Assembly (NCBI GenBank): GCA_016210005.1
Contig: JACQVA010000140.1
Coordinates: forward strand, 1-37,797
DNA from: Deltaproteobacteria bacterium
Lineage (GTDB): Bacteria > Desulfobacterota > Binatia > HRBIN30 > JACQVA1
Direction of reading: 5' to 3'
DNA: 37,797 nt
The position numbers and the translations under genes are program-made. Below the pieces are notes generated by a model. The model was given only the letters and a program-made list of their open reading frames with translations. It searched no databases and had not been told where the DNA came from. Position 1 is the stretch's first letter. Each line of letters starts with the position of its first letter. Positions 28,927-35,754 of this stretch are shown piece by piece.

Positions 28927-30896
28927 TGTGCGGCATTTGCGGCATCTACTACTTCGATCGCTCGCGCCCGGTTATTGAGCGCGATCTGACCGCTATGCGC
29001 GACACCATGATTCATCGGGGGCCCGATGGCGCCGGCAATGTCGTGCGCGGCCATGTCGGCCTCGGCCACCGTCGCCTCAGCATCGTCGACCTGGCGGGCG
29101 GCCACCAGCCGATGGCGAACGAAGACGAGAGTATCTGGATAACGTTCAATGGGGAAATCTACAACCACCGCGAGCTGCGGCCACGTTTGGTAGCAGCGGG
29201 CCATACCTTCAGGACGCGCTGCGACACGGAGGCGATCATCCACTCGTATGAGCAAGATGGCTGGCACTCGGTCTCTTCGCTTCTGGGCATGTTCGCCTTC
29301 GCGATTTATGACCAGCGTGCCAACAGACTCGTACTGGCGAGAGATCGCATCGGCATCAAGCCGCTCTATTACCGCGTGACTACCGAAGCCCTGATCTTCG
29401 CTTCCGAGATCAAGGCCATCATCGCCCATCCCAGCGTAACCGCAGAGGTCAACTGGCCGCGCGTGCCGGACTTTCTACGCTACGGCACTGTCTACGGAGA
29501 GGAGACCCTTTTCGCCGATATCCGCGAACTCCCGCCGGGGCATGTTCTGGTCGCAACGCGTAGCGGAGTCGAGGTGCAGCAATACTGGGACTTGCCGGAC
29601 GCGCCGGTGGTCAGCGGTAATGAGGTTGAGCAGCGTGAGCAGGTAAAGCGCCTGCTCCGCCAGTCGATCCAGCGGCGCCTGATGAGCGACGTCCCGCTCG
29701 GCGCATTTCTGAGCGGCGGCCTCGATTCGAGCTTGCTGGTGGCGATGATGAACGAGCTCACCGGCGCGCCCGTCAAGACCTTCTCGATCGGATTCACCGA
29801 GCCGGGCTACGACGAGTTTCGCTACTCGCGCATGGTTGCCCAGCGCTACCACACGGATCACACCGAGATCGTTCTCGATGCCGAGCAGTTCTGCGAGGCG
29901 CTACCAGGATTGGTCTGGCACTACGATGAGCCAATCGGGCTGCGTGCCAGCGTCCCGCTGTATTTCTTGTCACGTGCGACCAAGGGCAACGCCACCGTCA
30001 TTCTGACCGGCGAGGGCGCCGACGAGCTGTTCTTAGGATACGACCAATACGACTGGGCGCGCCGCCACGCTCACCTTGCCGCAGCCTTCCAACGGCTTTG
30101 CCCATCGCCGTTGCGCGAGTCATCTGTTCGCCTCGCTCAACGCGCCCTTGGGCGCGAGCACTTGCTGTTCGAGCGCCTGTTGATGACACCAGCGGCCCTG
30201 GCCGCCTCGTTCAACGAATGGGTCCCCGCAGATGTGATTGCTGACCTGCTCCAATCCGACCCAGGTTCCGGCAACGGTCACGGACGGCCGCCTGCGGATG
30301 CATGCTGCGATATTTTCGCTAACGCGCCGGCTCAGCGGGATTTTCTTTCCCGCACCACCTACCTGCACTTCAAGACCTTCTTGGTTGCTCTTCTAATGAA
30401 GCAGGACAAGATGTCGATGGCCGCCTCGATCGAATCGCGGGTGCCGTACTTGGACCACGAGCTGGTCGAATACGCCTACCGCCTACCGACAAACCGCAAG
30501 CTGAGCCGCGGCCTGGGCAAGAAGCTGCTCAAAGAGATCGCGGCCGACTACTTGCCGGCCGAACTCATCAACCGCCCGAAGCGGGGCTTTCCTGTGCCCC
30601 TGATCCCTTGGCTCGAACGGCCGGCAACCCGCAAGTACTTCGCCGACGTGCTCCTGGACGGCCGAACGCTCGGGCGCGGCCTGCTCAATCGGCGTGCCGT
30701 CGAGGCCCACCTTCACCCACTGCGTACCGGCGACGCCAATGCCGCACGCAGCAACAGCTACCTGATCTGGAACCTGGTTAACTTCGAGCTTTGGCAGCGC
30801 ACCTTTGTCGACACCCTTGCGCCGGCCGCCATTCAAAACGTCCCGCCACTTCGGGGCGGCACCGACGGCTCAATGACCACCACCTCTTCGGCTTGA
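28926..30896 (+). CDS. asnB: Glutamine-hydrolysing asparagine synthase-type amidotransferase
   Basis: This 656-residue protein begins MCGICGIYYF, giving the N-terminal nucleophile Cys2 of class II glutaminases, with IHRGPDG, FNGEIYNH and RCDTEAI. The C-terminal ATP-pyrophosphatase domain has the P-loop SGGLDSS (263-269) and GEGADELFLGYDQY. In EPS clusters, AsnB paralogues are thought to transfer ammonia to a carboxylate of a sugar, such as a uronic acid, rather than make free asparagine. The AlgD gene in the same operon makes mannuronate a plausible target (inference). All catalytic motifs look intact. The start overlaps the GT4 stop. Confidence 0.92.
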   Translation: MCGICGIYYFDRSRPVIERDLTAMRDTMIHRGPDGAGNVVRGHVGLGHRRLSIVDLAGGHQPMANEDESIWITFNGEIYNHRELRPRLVAAGHTFRTRCDTEAIIHSYEQDGWHSVSSLLGMFAFAIYDQRANRLVLARDRIGIKPLYYRVTTEALIFASEIKAIIAHPSVTAEVNWPRVPDFLRYGTVYGEETLFADIRELPPGHVLVATRSGVEVQQYWDLPDAPVVSGNEVEQREQVKRLLRQSIQRRLMSDVPLGAFLSGGLDSSLLVAMMNELTGAPVKTFSIGFTEPGYDEFRYSRMVAQRYHTDHTEIVLDAEQFCEALPGLVWHYDEPIGLRASVPLYFLSRATKGNATVILTGEGADELFLGYDQYDWARRHAHLAAAFQRLCPSPLRESSVRLAQRALGREHLLFERLLMTPAALAASFNEWVPADVIADLLQSDPGSGNGHGRPPADACCDIFANAPAQRDFLSRTTYLHFKTFLVALLMKQDKMSMAASIESRVPYLDHELVEYAYRLPTNRKLSRGLGKKLLKEIAADYLPAELINRPKRGFPVPLIPWLERPATRKYFADVLLDGRTLGRGLLNRRAVEAHLHPLRTGDANAARSNSYLIWNLVNFELWQRTFVDTLAPAAIQNVPPLRGGTDGSMTTTSSA

Positions 30897-30918
30897 CCCC
30901 GCAAAAGGAGGCGCCACC

Positions 30919-31083
30919 ATGTCGAATCCGACCATTTCCCTCTTACTCGAGTTCTGGGCCTTTCTGCGCGTGCGCAAGAAGTGGTGGCTGGCGCCGATCG
31001 TCGTCGTGTTGGTGCTGTTCGGCTCCCTGATCGTGTTCGCGCAGGGCTCGGCGCTGGCACCGTTCATTTACACCATCTTCTAA
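30919..31083 (+). CDS. SxtK-like/DUF5989 small membrane protein
   Basis: This 54-residue protein (MSNPTISLLLEFWAFLRVR...) has a basic patch RKKW and one transmembrane helix (about 23-43). Size and sequence match the DUF5989/SxtK family, found next to SxtJ and NodU/CmcH-type carbamoyltransferases. AAAAGGAGG lies 7 bases before the ATG and is the best Shine-Dalgarno sequence in the window, so this short gene is very likely translated. Function is unknown; a membrane partner for the carbamoyltransferase is a reasonable guess. Confidence 0.8.
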   Translation: MSNPTISLLLEFWAFLRVRKKWWLAPIVVVLVLFGSLIVFAQGSALAPFIYTIF

Positions 31084-31100
31084 ACCTCTGGAGCGGACAC

Positions 31101-31496
31101 TTGGACCACATATCGAAATCCGACTTGCACAAGTTCGGCCTGACGGTCGGGCTGGCTTTTGTGTTGCTCGGGACGCTGAGCTGGGCGCGGGGGCACGACC
31201 TCGCTCCCCGCGTGCTATGGACCCTCGGCGCTTTGTTGGTGCTGCCCGGCCTCCTTGCGCCGACCCTGCTTCGACCGGTGCAACGCGTTTGGATGGCCGC
31301 AGCCGGCGTACTGGGATACGTGAACACGCGCGTCATTTTGGGCGCGTTCTTCTACCTCATCCTCACACCGATCGCATTGCTGCTGCGCTTGGTGCGCGAT
31401 CCACTGACCCGTTCCCTGGATCCATCGCTGCAGAGCTGCTGGGTCAAGCGCACCCCACAGCCGGTCAGCCGCGAGCAATACGAACGCCAGTTCTAA
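31101..31496 (+). CDS. SxtJ-family membrane protein
   Basis: This 131-residue protein has three hydrophobic segments (about 14-29, 39-58 and 68-94) and a hydrophilic C-terminus with SCWVKRTPQPVSREQYERQF. The pattern is that of the SxtJ family, named from the saxitoxin cluster, where it lies beside the carbamoyltransferase SxtI and small SxtK. I chose TTG 31101 because GGAG lies 7 bases upstream and the conserved part (ISKSDLHKFG) begins just after; in-frame sequence upstream belongs to the overlapping SxtK gene region. The next gene begins 5 bases downstream. The biochemical role is not known. Confidence 0.78.
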   Translation: MDHISKSDLHKFGLTVGLAFVLLGTLSWARGHDLAPRVLWTLGALLVLPGLLAPTLLRPVQRVWMAAAGVLGYVNTRVILGAFFYLILTPIALLLRLVRDPLTRSLDPSLQSCWVKRTPQPVSREQYERQF

Positions 31497-31501
31497 CCGC
31501 C

Positions 31502-33325
31502 ATGACGACGATTCTGGGCATATCCGCCTACTACCACGACTCGGCCGCCTGCCTGGTGCGCGATGGCGAGATCGTCGCCGCCGCGCAGGAAGAGCGCTTC
31601 ACGCGCAAGAAGCACGACGCCGGCTTCCCGCATCACGCCGTGGCCTATTGCCTGCGCGAGGCCGGGCTGCGCGTCGATGAGCTCGACTACGCCGGCTTCT
31701 ACGACAAGCCCCTGCTCAAGTTCGAGCGCATCCTCGAAAACTATGTCGGCGTCGCTCCGCGCGGCTTGCGCTCATTTCTGACCGCGATGCCGGTGTGGTT
31801 GAAAGAGAAGCTCTTCACGCGCGAGGAAATCCGCGTGGCGCTCGGCGGATTTCGCGGCTCGCTGCTGTTCACCGAGCACCACGAGTCGCACGCCGCGAGC
31901 GCCTTCTACCCTTCCCCGTTTGCCGAAGCCGCCGTGCTCACCATGGACGGCGTCGGCGAGTGGGCCACCTCCTCGTATGGCATCGGCCGCGGCAACGACC
32001 TCGACCTGCTCGCCGAGCTCCAGTACCCACACTCTCTCGGCATGCTCTACTCCGCCTTCACTTACTTCACCGGCTTCAAGGTGAACTCGGGCGAATACAA
32101 AGTGATGGGCCTCGCCCCCTACGGCGAGCCCCGCTACGTGGATCTGATTCTCGACAAGCTCGTGCAGCTCAAGGATGACGGCTCGTTCAAGCTGAACATG
32201 GCGTACTTCAACTACCTGCACGGGCTCACCATGACCAACGGCGCCTTCAGCCGGCTCTTCGGCGGGCCCGCACGTCAGCCCGAGTCGGCGCTGACGCAGC
32301 GCGAGATGGATCTGGCCGCCTCGATCCAGAAGGTTACCGAGGAGATCATGCTGCGCATGGCGCGCCACGTGCACCGCGAGACCGGCATGGAGAATCTCTG
32401 CCTCGCCGGCGGCGTGGCGTTGAATTGCGTCGGCAACGGCCGCCTGCTGCGCGAAGGCCCGTTCAAGCGGTTGTGGATTCAACCCGCTGCCGGTGACGCC
32501 GGCGGGGCGGTCGGCGTGGCGCTGGCCATCTGGCACAAGGTGCTCGGCAACGCGCGTCGCCCCAACGCGGCTGGGGACGGTATGCACGGGTCCTATCTCG
32601 GACCCGCGTTCGGCGATGCGGAGATCGAGCACTTTCTCCGCTCGGCCGGCGCCTCCTATGAACGGCTGCCGGCCGATGCCCTGATCGACCGCACTGCGGA
32701 ACTCCTCGCACAGGAACGGGTGGTCGGCTGGCTGCAAGGGCGCATGGAGTTCGGGCCGCGTGCGCTCGGTAACCGCAGCATTTTGGGCGATGCCCGTTCA
32801 CCGAAGATGCAGTCGGTGATGAACCTCAAGATCAAGTTCCGCGAGAGCTTTCGCCCGTTTGCCCCGAGCGTCTTGCGCGAGCATGTGGCCGAGTGCTTCG
32901 AGCTCGATGAGGATTCGCCGTACATGCTGCTGGTCGCCCCCGTGCGAGCGGAGCGGCGGCGGGCGATGACCGCAGCGCAGCAGCAGCTCTTCGGAGTCGA
33001 GCGGCTGCTGGTGCCGCGCTCCGATATTCCGGCGGTGACACACTTGGACTACTCGGCGCGCATCCAGACCGTCCACGCCGACACTAATCCTGTCTATCAC
33101 GCGCTGCTCAGCCGCTTCCACGCCCTGACCGGCTGCCCGGTGCTGGTCAACACCAGCTTCAACGTGCGCGGTGAACCGATCGTGTGCAGCCCGCGCGATG
33201 CCTACTTGTGCTTCATGCGGACGGAAATGGACAACCTCGTGCTCGGCTCCTGCTTACTCGACAAGCAACGCCAACCGCCGCTGCGGGACGATGTCGATTG
33301 GCGCAGCCTCTACCAGCTCGATTAG
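31502..33325 (+). CDS. Carbamoyltransferase (NodU/CmcH/SxtI family)
   Basis: This 607-residue enzyme opens TTILGISAYYHDSAACLV and has EERFTRKKHD, the metal-site HHESHAASAFYPSPF, MDGVGEWATSS, LAGGVALNCVGNGRL, GRMEFGPRALGNRSIL and NTSFNVRGEPIVCSP. These cover the N-terminal Carbam_trans_N and C-terminal Carbam_trans_C domains at normal length. It should move a carbamoyl group from carbamoyl phosphate (via carbamoyl-AMP) to a hydroxyl, here probably a sugar of the polymer. It sits directly after SxtK- and SxtJ-like genes, repeating the trio of the saxitoxin cluster. Confidence 0.93.
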   Translation: MTTILGISAYYHDSAACLVRDGEIVAAAQEERFTRKKHDAGFPHHAVAYCLREAGLRVDELDYAGFYDKPLLKFERILENYVGVAPRGLRSFLTAMPVWLKEKLFTREEIRVALGGFRGSLLFTEHHESHAASAFYPSPFAEAAVLTMDGVGEWATSSYGIGRGNDLDLLAELQYPHSLGMLYSAFTYFTGFKVNSGEYKVMGLAPYGEPRYVDLILDKLVQLKDDGSFKLNMAYFNYLHGLTMTNGAFSRLFGGPARQPESALTQREMDLAASIQKVTEEIMLRMARHVHRETGMENLCLAGGVALNCVGNGRLLREGPFKRLWIQPAAGDAGGAVGVALAIWHKVLGNARRPNAAGDGMHGSYLGPAFGDAEIEHFLRSAGASYERLPADALIDRTAELLAQERVVGWLQGRMEFGPRALGNRSILGDARSPKMQSVMNLKIKFRESFRPFAPSVLREHVAECFELDEDSPYMLLVAPVRAERRRAMTAAQQQLFGVERLLVPRSDIPAVTHLDYSARIQTVHADTNPVYHALLSRFHALTGCPVLVNTSFNVRGEPIVCSPRDAYLCFMRTEMDNLVLGSCLLDKQRQPPLRDDVDWRSLYQLD

Positions 33326-33377
33326 CCGGTCCGCGACGCTTGACCTCAAGTGAACTCAACCCAAGAAAGCACCAACG

Positions 33378-34070
33378 ATGCGGCGCCGGCGAGCGGTGGT
33401 GTGCGGACTGACCTTGGGATTGGCATTGAGTGGCTTGCTCGTCGCTCGCCGCCCTCTGCTCAGAGGCGCCGCACAGTTGCTGATCGCAGAAGATACCGTT
33501 GCGCCCGCCGACGCGATCGTGGTGTCGATCGCCAATGGCGCAGTCGGCGTCTTCGAGGCCGCGCGGCTCTACCATGACGGGATGGCCGCCACCATTGTCC
33601 TGCCCACCTGGGCGGCCGGAGCCGTGGATGACGCCATTCGGCAGTTGGGCATCGCGCATCCGCGCGCGACGGCCTTGGCGCAGGAGATCTTGGGCCGCAG
33701 CGGGGTTCCACCACACGCCGTCAAGATTCTCCCTGAGCCGGTGGACGGAACGATGACGGAAGTAGCCGCAGTAGTCGCCTTCGCGCGGCAACACCGGCCG
33801 GCGAGCTTACTGGTTGTGACCTCGCGTAGCCACAGCGCGCGCACGCGCTGGCTGCTGCGGCGTGCATTGGCCGGCAAGACCCGGGTTATGGTGCACAGCC
33901 CGAAAATGGACGGATTCGCCGCCGACTCCTGGTGGCGTTCACGCGAGCAGAGCCGCGAAGTCATCAACGAGTACCTCCGCTGGCTCAACGTCTTGGCCTT
34001 GGGCGACCCTTGGGCACCCGCCGCCGCTTCAACGCAAGAACGGCCGGCAGCCGCCGAAGGACGCCGGTAA
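33378..34070 (+). CDS. YdcF/DUF218 (ElyC-SanA-like) membrane-anchored protein
   Basis: This 230-residue protein has an N-terminal signal-anchor (about 7-24) and a DUF218-like Rossmann domain (about 43-200): ADAIVVSIANGAVGVFEAARLYHDG, VDGTMTEVAAVVAFARQ, LLVVTSRSHSARTRWLLRRAL and DSWWRSREQSREVINEYLRWL. The family acts in the envelope, where ElyC and SanA affect peptidoglycan or barrier function and lipid-carrier use, but the reaction is unknown. It follows the carbamoyltransferase by 52 bases and is the last gene before the terminator-like hairpin. The canonical V-V-L-G-G-G motif is replaced by VVSIANG. Confidence 0.8.
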   Translation: MRRRRAVVCGLTLGLALSGLLVARRPLLRGAAQLLIAEDTVAPADAIVVSIANGAVGVFEAARLYHDGMAATIVLPTWAAGAVDDAIRQLGIAHPRATALAQEILGRSGVPPHAVKILPEPVDGTMTEVAAVVAFARQHRPASLLVVTSRSHSARTRWLLRRALAGKTRVMVHSPKMDGFAADSWWRSREQSREVINEYLRWLNVLALGDPWAPAAASTQERPAAAEGRR

Positions 34071-34081
34071 ATGCCAATAGG

Positions 34082-34104
34082 AGCTGCGGCAACCGCCCGC
34101 AGCT
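34082..34104 (+). terminator. Terminator-like hairpin at the end of the main operon
   Basis: AGCTGCGG (34082-34089) pairs perfectly with CCGCAGCT (34097-34104) around a 7-base loop, 11 bases after the YdcF-like stop. No run of T follows, so it is not a classical intrinsic terminator; Rho-assisted ending or RNA protection is possible. It marks the break before the next gene, which has a 140-base gap. Confidence 0.5.
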
Positions 34105-34210
34105 GTCATCGAAACTCATCCAACGCTCGCAATAAATCGGGTCACCTCCCGCATCGGTGCACATCGGCGGCTTCTTCCTCTCTCTCCGGTTGCCAGTTGC
34201 GAGTACAATA

Positions 34211-35704
34211 ATGAACGGTTCCACGCTCACGGCCGGGGCTTCGGCCCGGAATATCGGCGCGCTGCGCACGCACGGCGTCCTCTTCGCCGTCGTCCTGCTC
34301 GGGATCTTGGCCTCATTGGTTTATTTCAGCTGGTGGGTCGAACGCCTCGGGTTGAATTCCCCCTGGCTCTGGCTCTCGCTGATCTTGATGGCCGCCTACG
34401 TCGTAGCGCAGATCTATTCGGCCTGGGCGCTCTATCTGCACGTCGAGACGCCGGCAGCCGTGGCGGCACCGGCGGGGCTCTCAGTGGATGTCTTGGTGCC
34501 GGTGTACAACGAGCCCTACGAATTGGTCGAACGCAGTCTCGCCGCGGCGGTCGCCATTCGCTACCCGCATCAGACCTACCTGCTCGATGACGGACCGCAC
34601 CCTCGGCTTGCGGCGCTGGCGGCGCGCCTCGGGGTTCACTACCTGACCCGCGCTGGCAACGGCGATGCCAAGGCCGGCAACGTCAACGCCGCCTTGGCCC
34701 GAACGACCGGGGAGTTCGTGACCATCTTCGACGTGGACCACGTGCCCGAACCGAACTTCCTCGGTGCGGTCCTCGGCCACTTCACCGATCCCGCAGTCGG
34801 CTTCGTGCAAAGCTGGGTGGGGTTTCACAATCACGGCGACTCGCTGGTCGCACGCGCGGCGGCCGAACAGGGGTTTGACCCGTACGGTCCGACCTCGATG
34901 GGCATGTACGGCTGCGGCGCCGCCCCGGTGTGGGGCAGTCACTGCACGTTTCGCCGCCGGGCGCTGCAAAGCATCGGCGGACACCAAGCCGGGCTGGCGG
35001 AGGACCTCCACACTTCACTGCGGCTGCACGCCGCCGGCTGGCGCTCGGTGTTCGTACCCAGCCTCGACGCCCGGGGTCAGACCCCCAGCGATCTGATCGG
35101 CATCACCGCCCAGCACTTCAAATGGTCGCGCGGCGTCTTTGAGGTGCTCTTCACAGTCTACCCGTGCTTGTGCCGGCGACTGACGTTGCCGCAAAATGCC
35201 GCCTACCTGGTGCGCCTGACCTATTATCTAATCGGGCCGATCTTCCTGGCCCACGCGCTAGTCACCGCCGGCGTGCTGCTCTTCGGCAGCAGTGCCGCGG
35301 TCCGGGAACTGTGCCAATACTTGCTGCGCCTGGCTCCGCTGGCGCTAGCGGTGGTGTTGGTGCGCCAGCTAGCGATGCACCTCTGGCACTTGGAGGTGGA
35401 TGCACGCGGGCTGACCTGGCGTGGCTACGCTCTGTCCTGCACTCTTTGGCCCGTCTATACGCTGGCGCTGTTGTGCGCGCTCCTGCGCGTGCGCATCCCC
35501 CACCTGCCGACGGCGAAGCAAAAGGCGGCGCACTCGCAACTGCCGGCGGCGCTGCCGCAGCTCACTTTGATGGCCTTGTTGTTGGCGGCCGTGGTGGTGC
35601 ACCTGAGCGGCACCTGGGGCCTCGCGGATGCCGTCGTCATGGTGTTCGCCCTGCTCGCCACCGGTGCTCAGAGCACCGCTGCTTATGCGGCGCTGCGCCC
35701 GTAG
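34211..35704 (+). CDS. Cellulose-synthase-like GT2 membrane glycosyltransferase
   Basis: This protein of about 497 residues has two N-terminal membrane helices (about 22-44 and 52-75) and a processive-type GT2 domain, with [20 protein letters not shown] (Asp126/127), [11 protein letters not shown] (DVD 174-176), [10 protein letters not shown] (Glu264-Asp265) and QHFKWSRG (301-308, the QxxRW motif with Lys for Arg). C-terminal helices follow from about 340. It resembles BcsA/hyaluronan-synthase-like enzymes without a PilZ domain, and could make a separate beta-linked polymer or add a sugar. ATG 34211 is preferred to the upstream GTG 34157, whose 18 extra residues look unrelated. It is outside the tightly coupled operon. 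Confidence 0.87.
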   Translation: MNGSTLTAGASARNIGALRTHGVLFAVVLLGILASLVYFSWWVERLGLNSPWLWLSLILMAAYVVAQIYSAWALYLHVETPAAVAAPAGLSVDVLVPVYNEPYELVERSLAAAVAIRYPHQTYLLDDGPHPRLAALAARLGVHYLTRAGNGDAKAGNVNAALARTTGEFVTIFDVDHVPEPNFLGAVLGHFTDPAVGFVQSWVGFHNHGDSLVARAAAEQGFDPYGPTSMGMYGCGAAPVWGSHCTFRRRALQSIGGHQAGLAEDLHTSLRLHAAGWRSVFVPSLDARGQTPSDLIGITAQHFKWSRGVFEVLFTVYPCLCRRLTLPQNAAYLVRLTYYLIGPIFLAHALVTAGVLLFGSSAAVRELCQYLLRLAPLALAVVLVRQLAMHLWHLEVDARGLTWRGYALSCTLWPVYTLALLCALLRVRIPHLPTAKQKAAHSQLPAALPQLTLMALLLAAVVVHLSGTWGLADAVVMVFALLATGAQSTAAYAALRP

Positions 35705-35754
35705 CACCGCTGCCTTTCGGTAACACCCCTCATGCCCGGTACGGTAATCACAGG

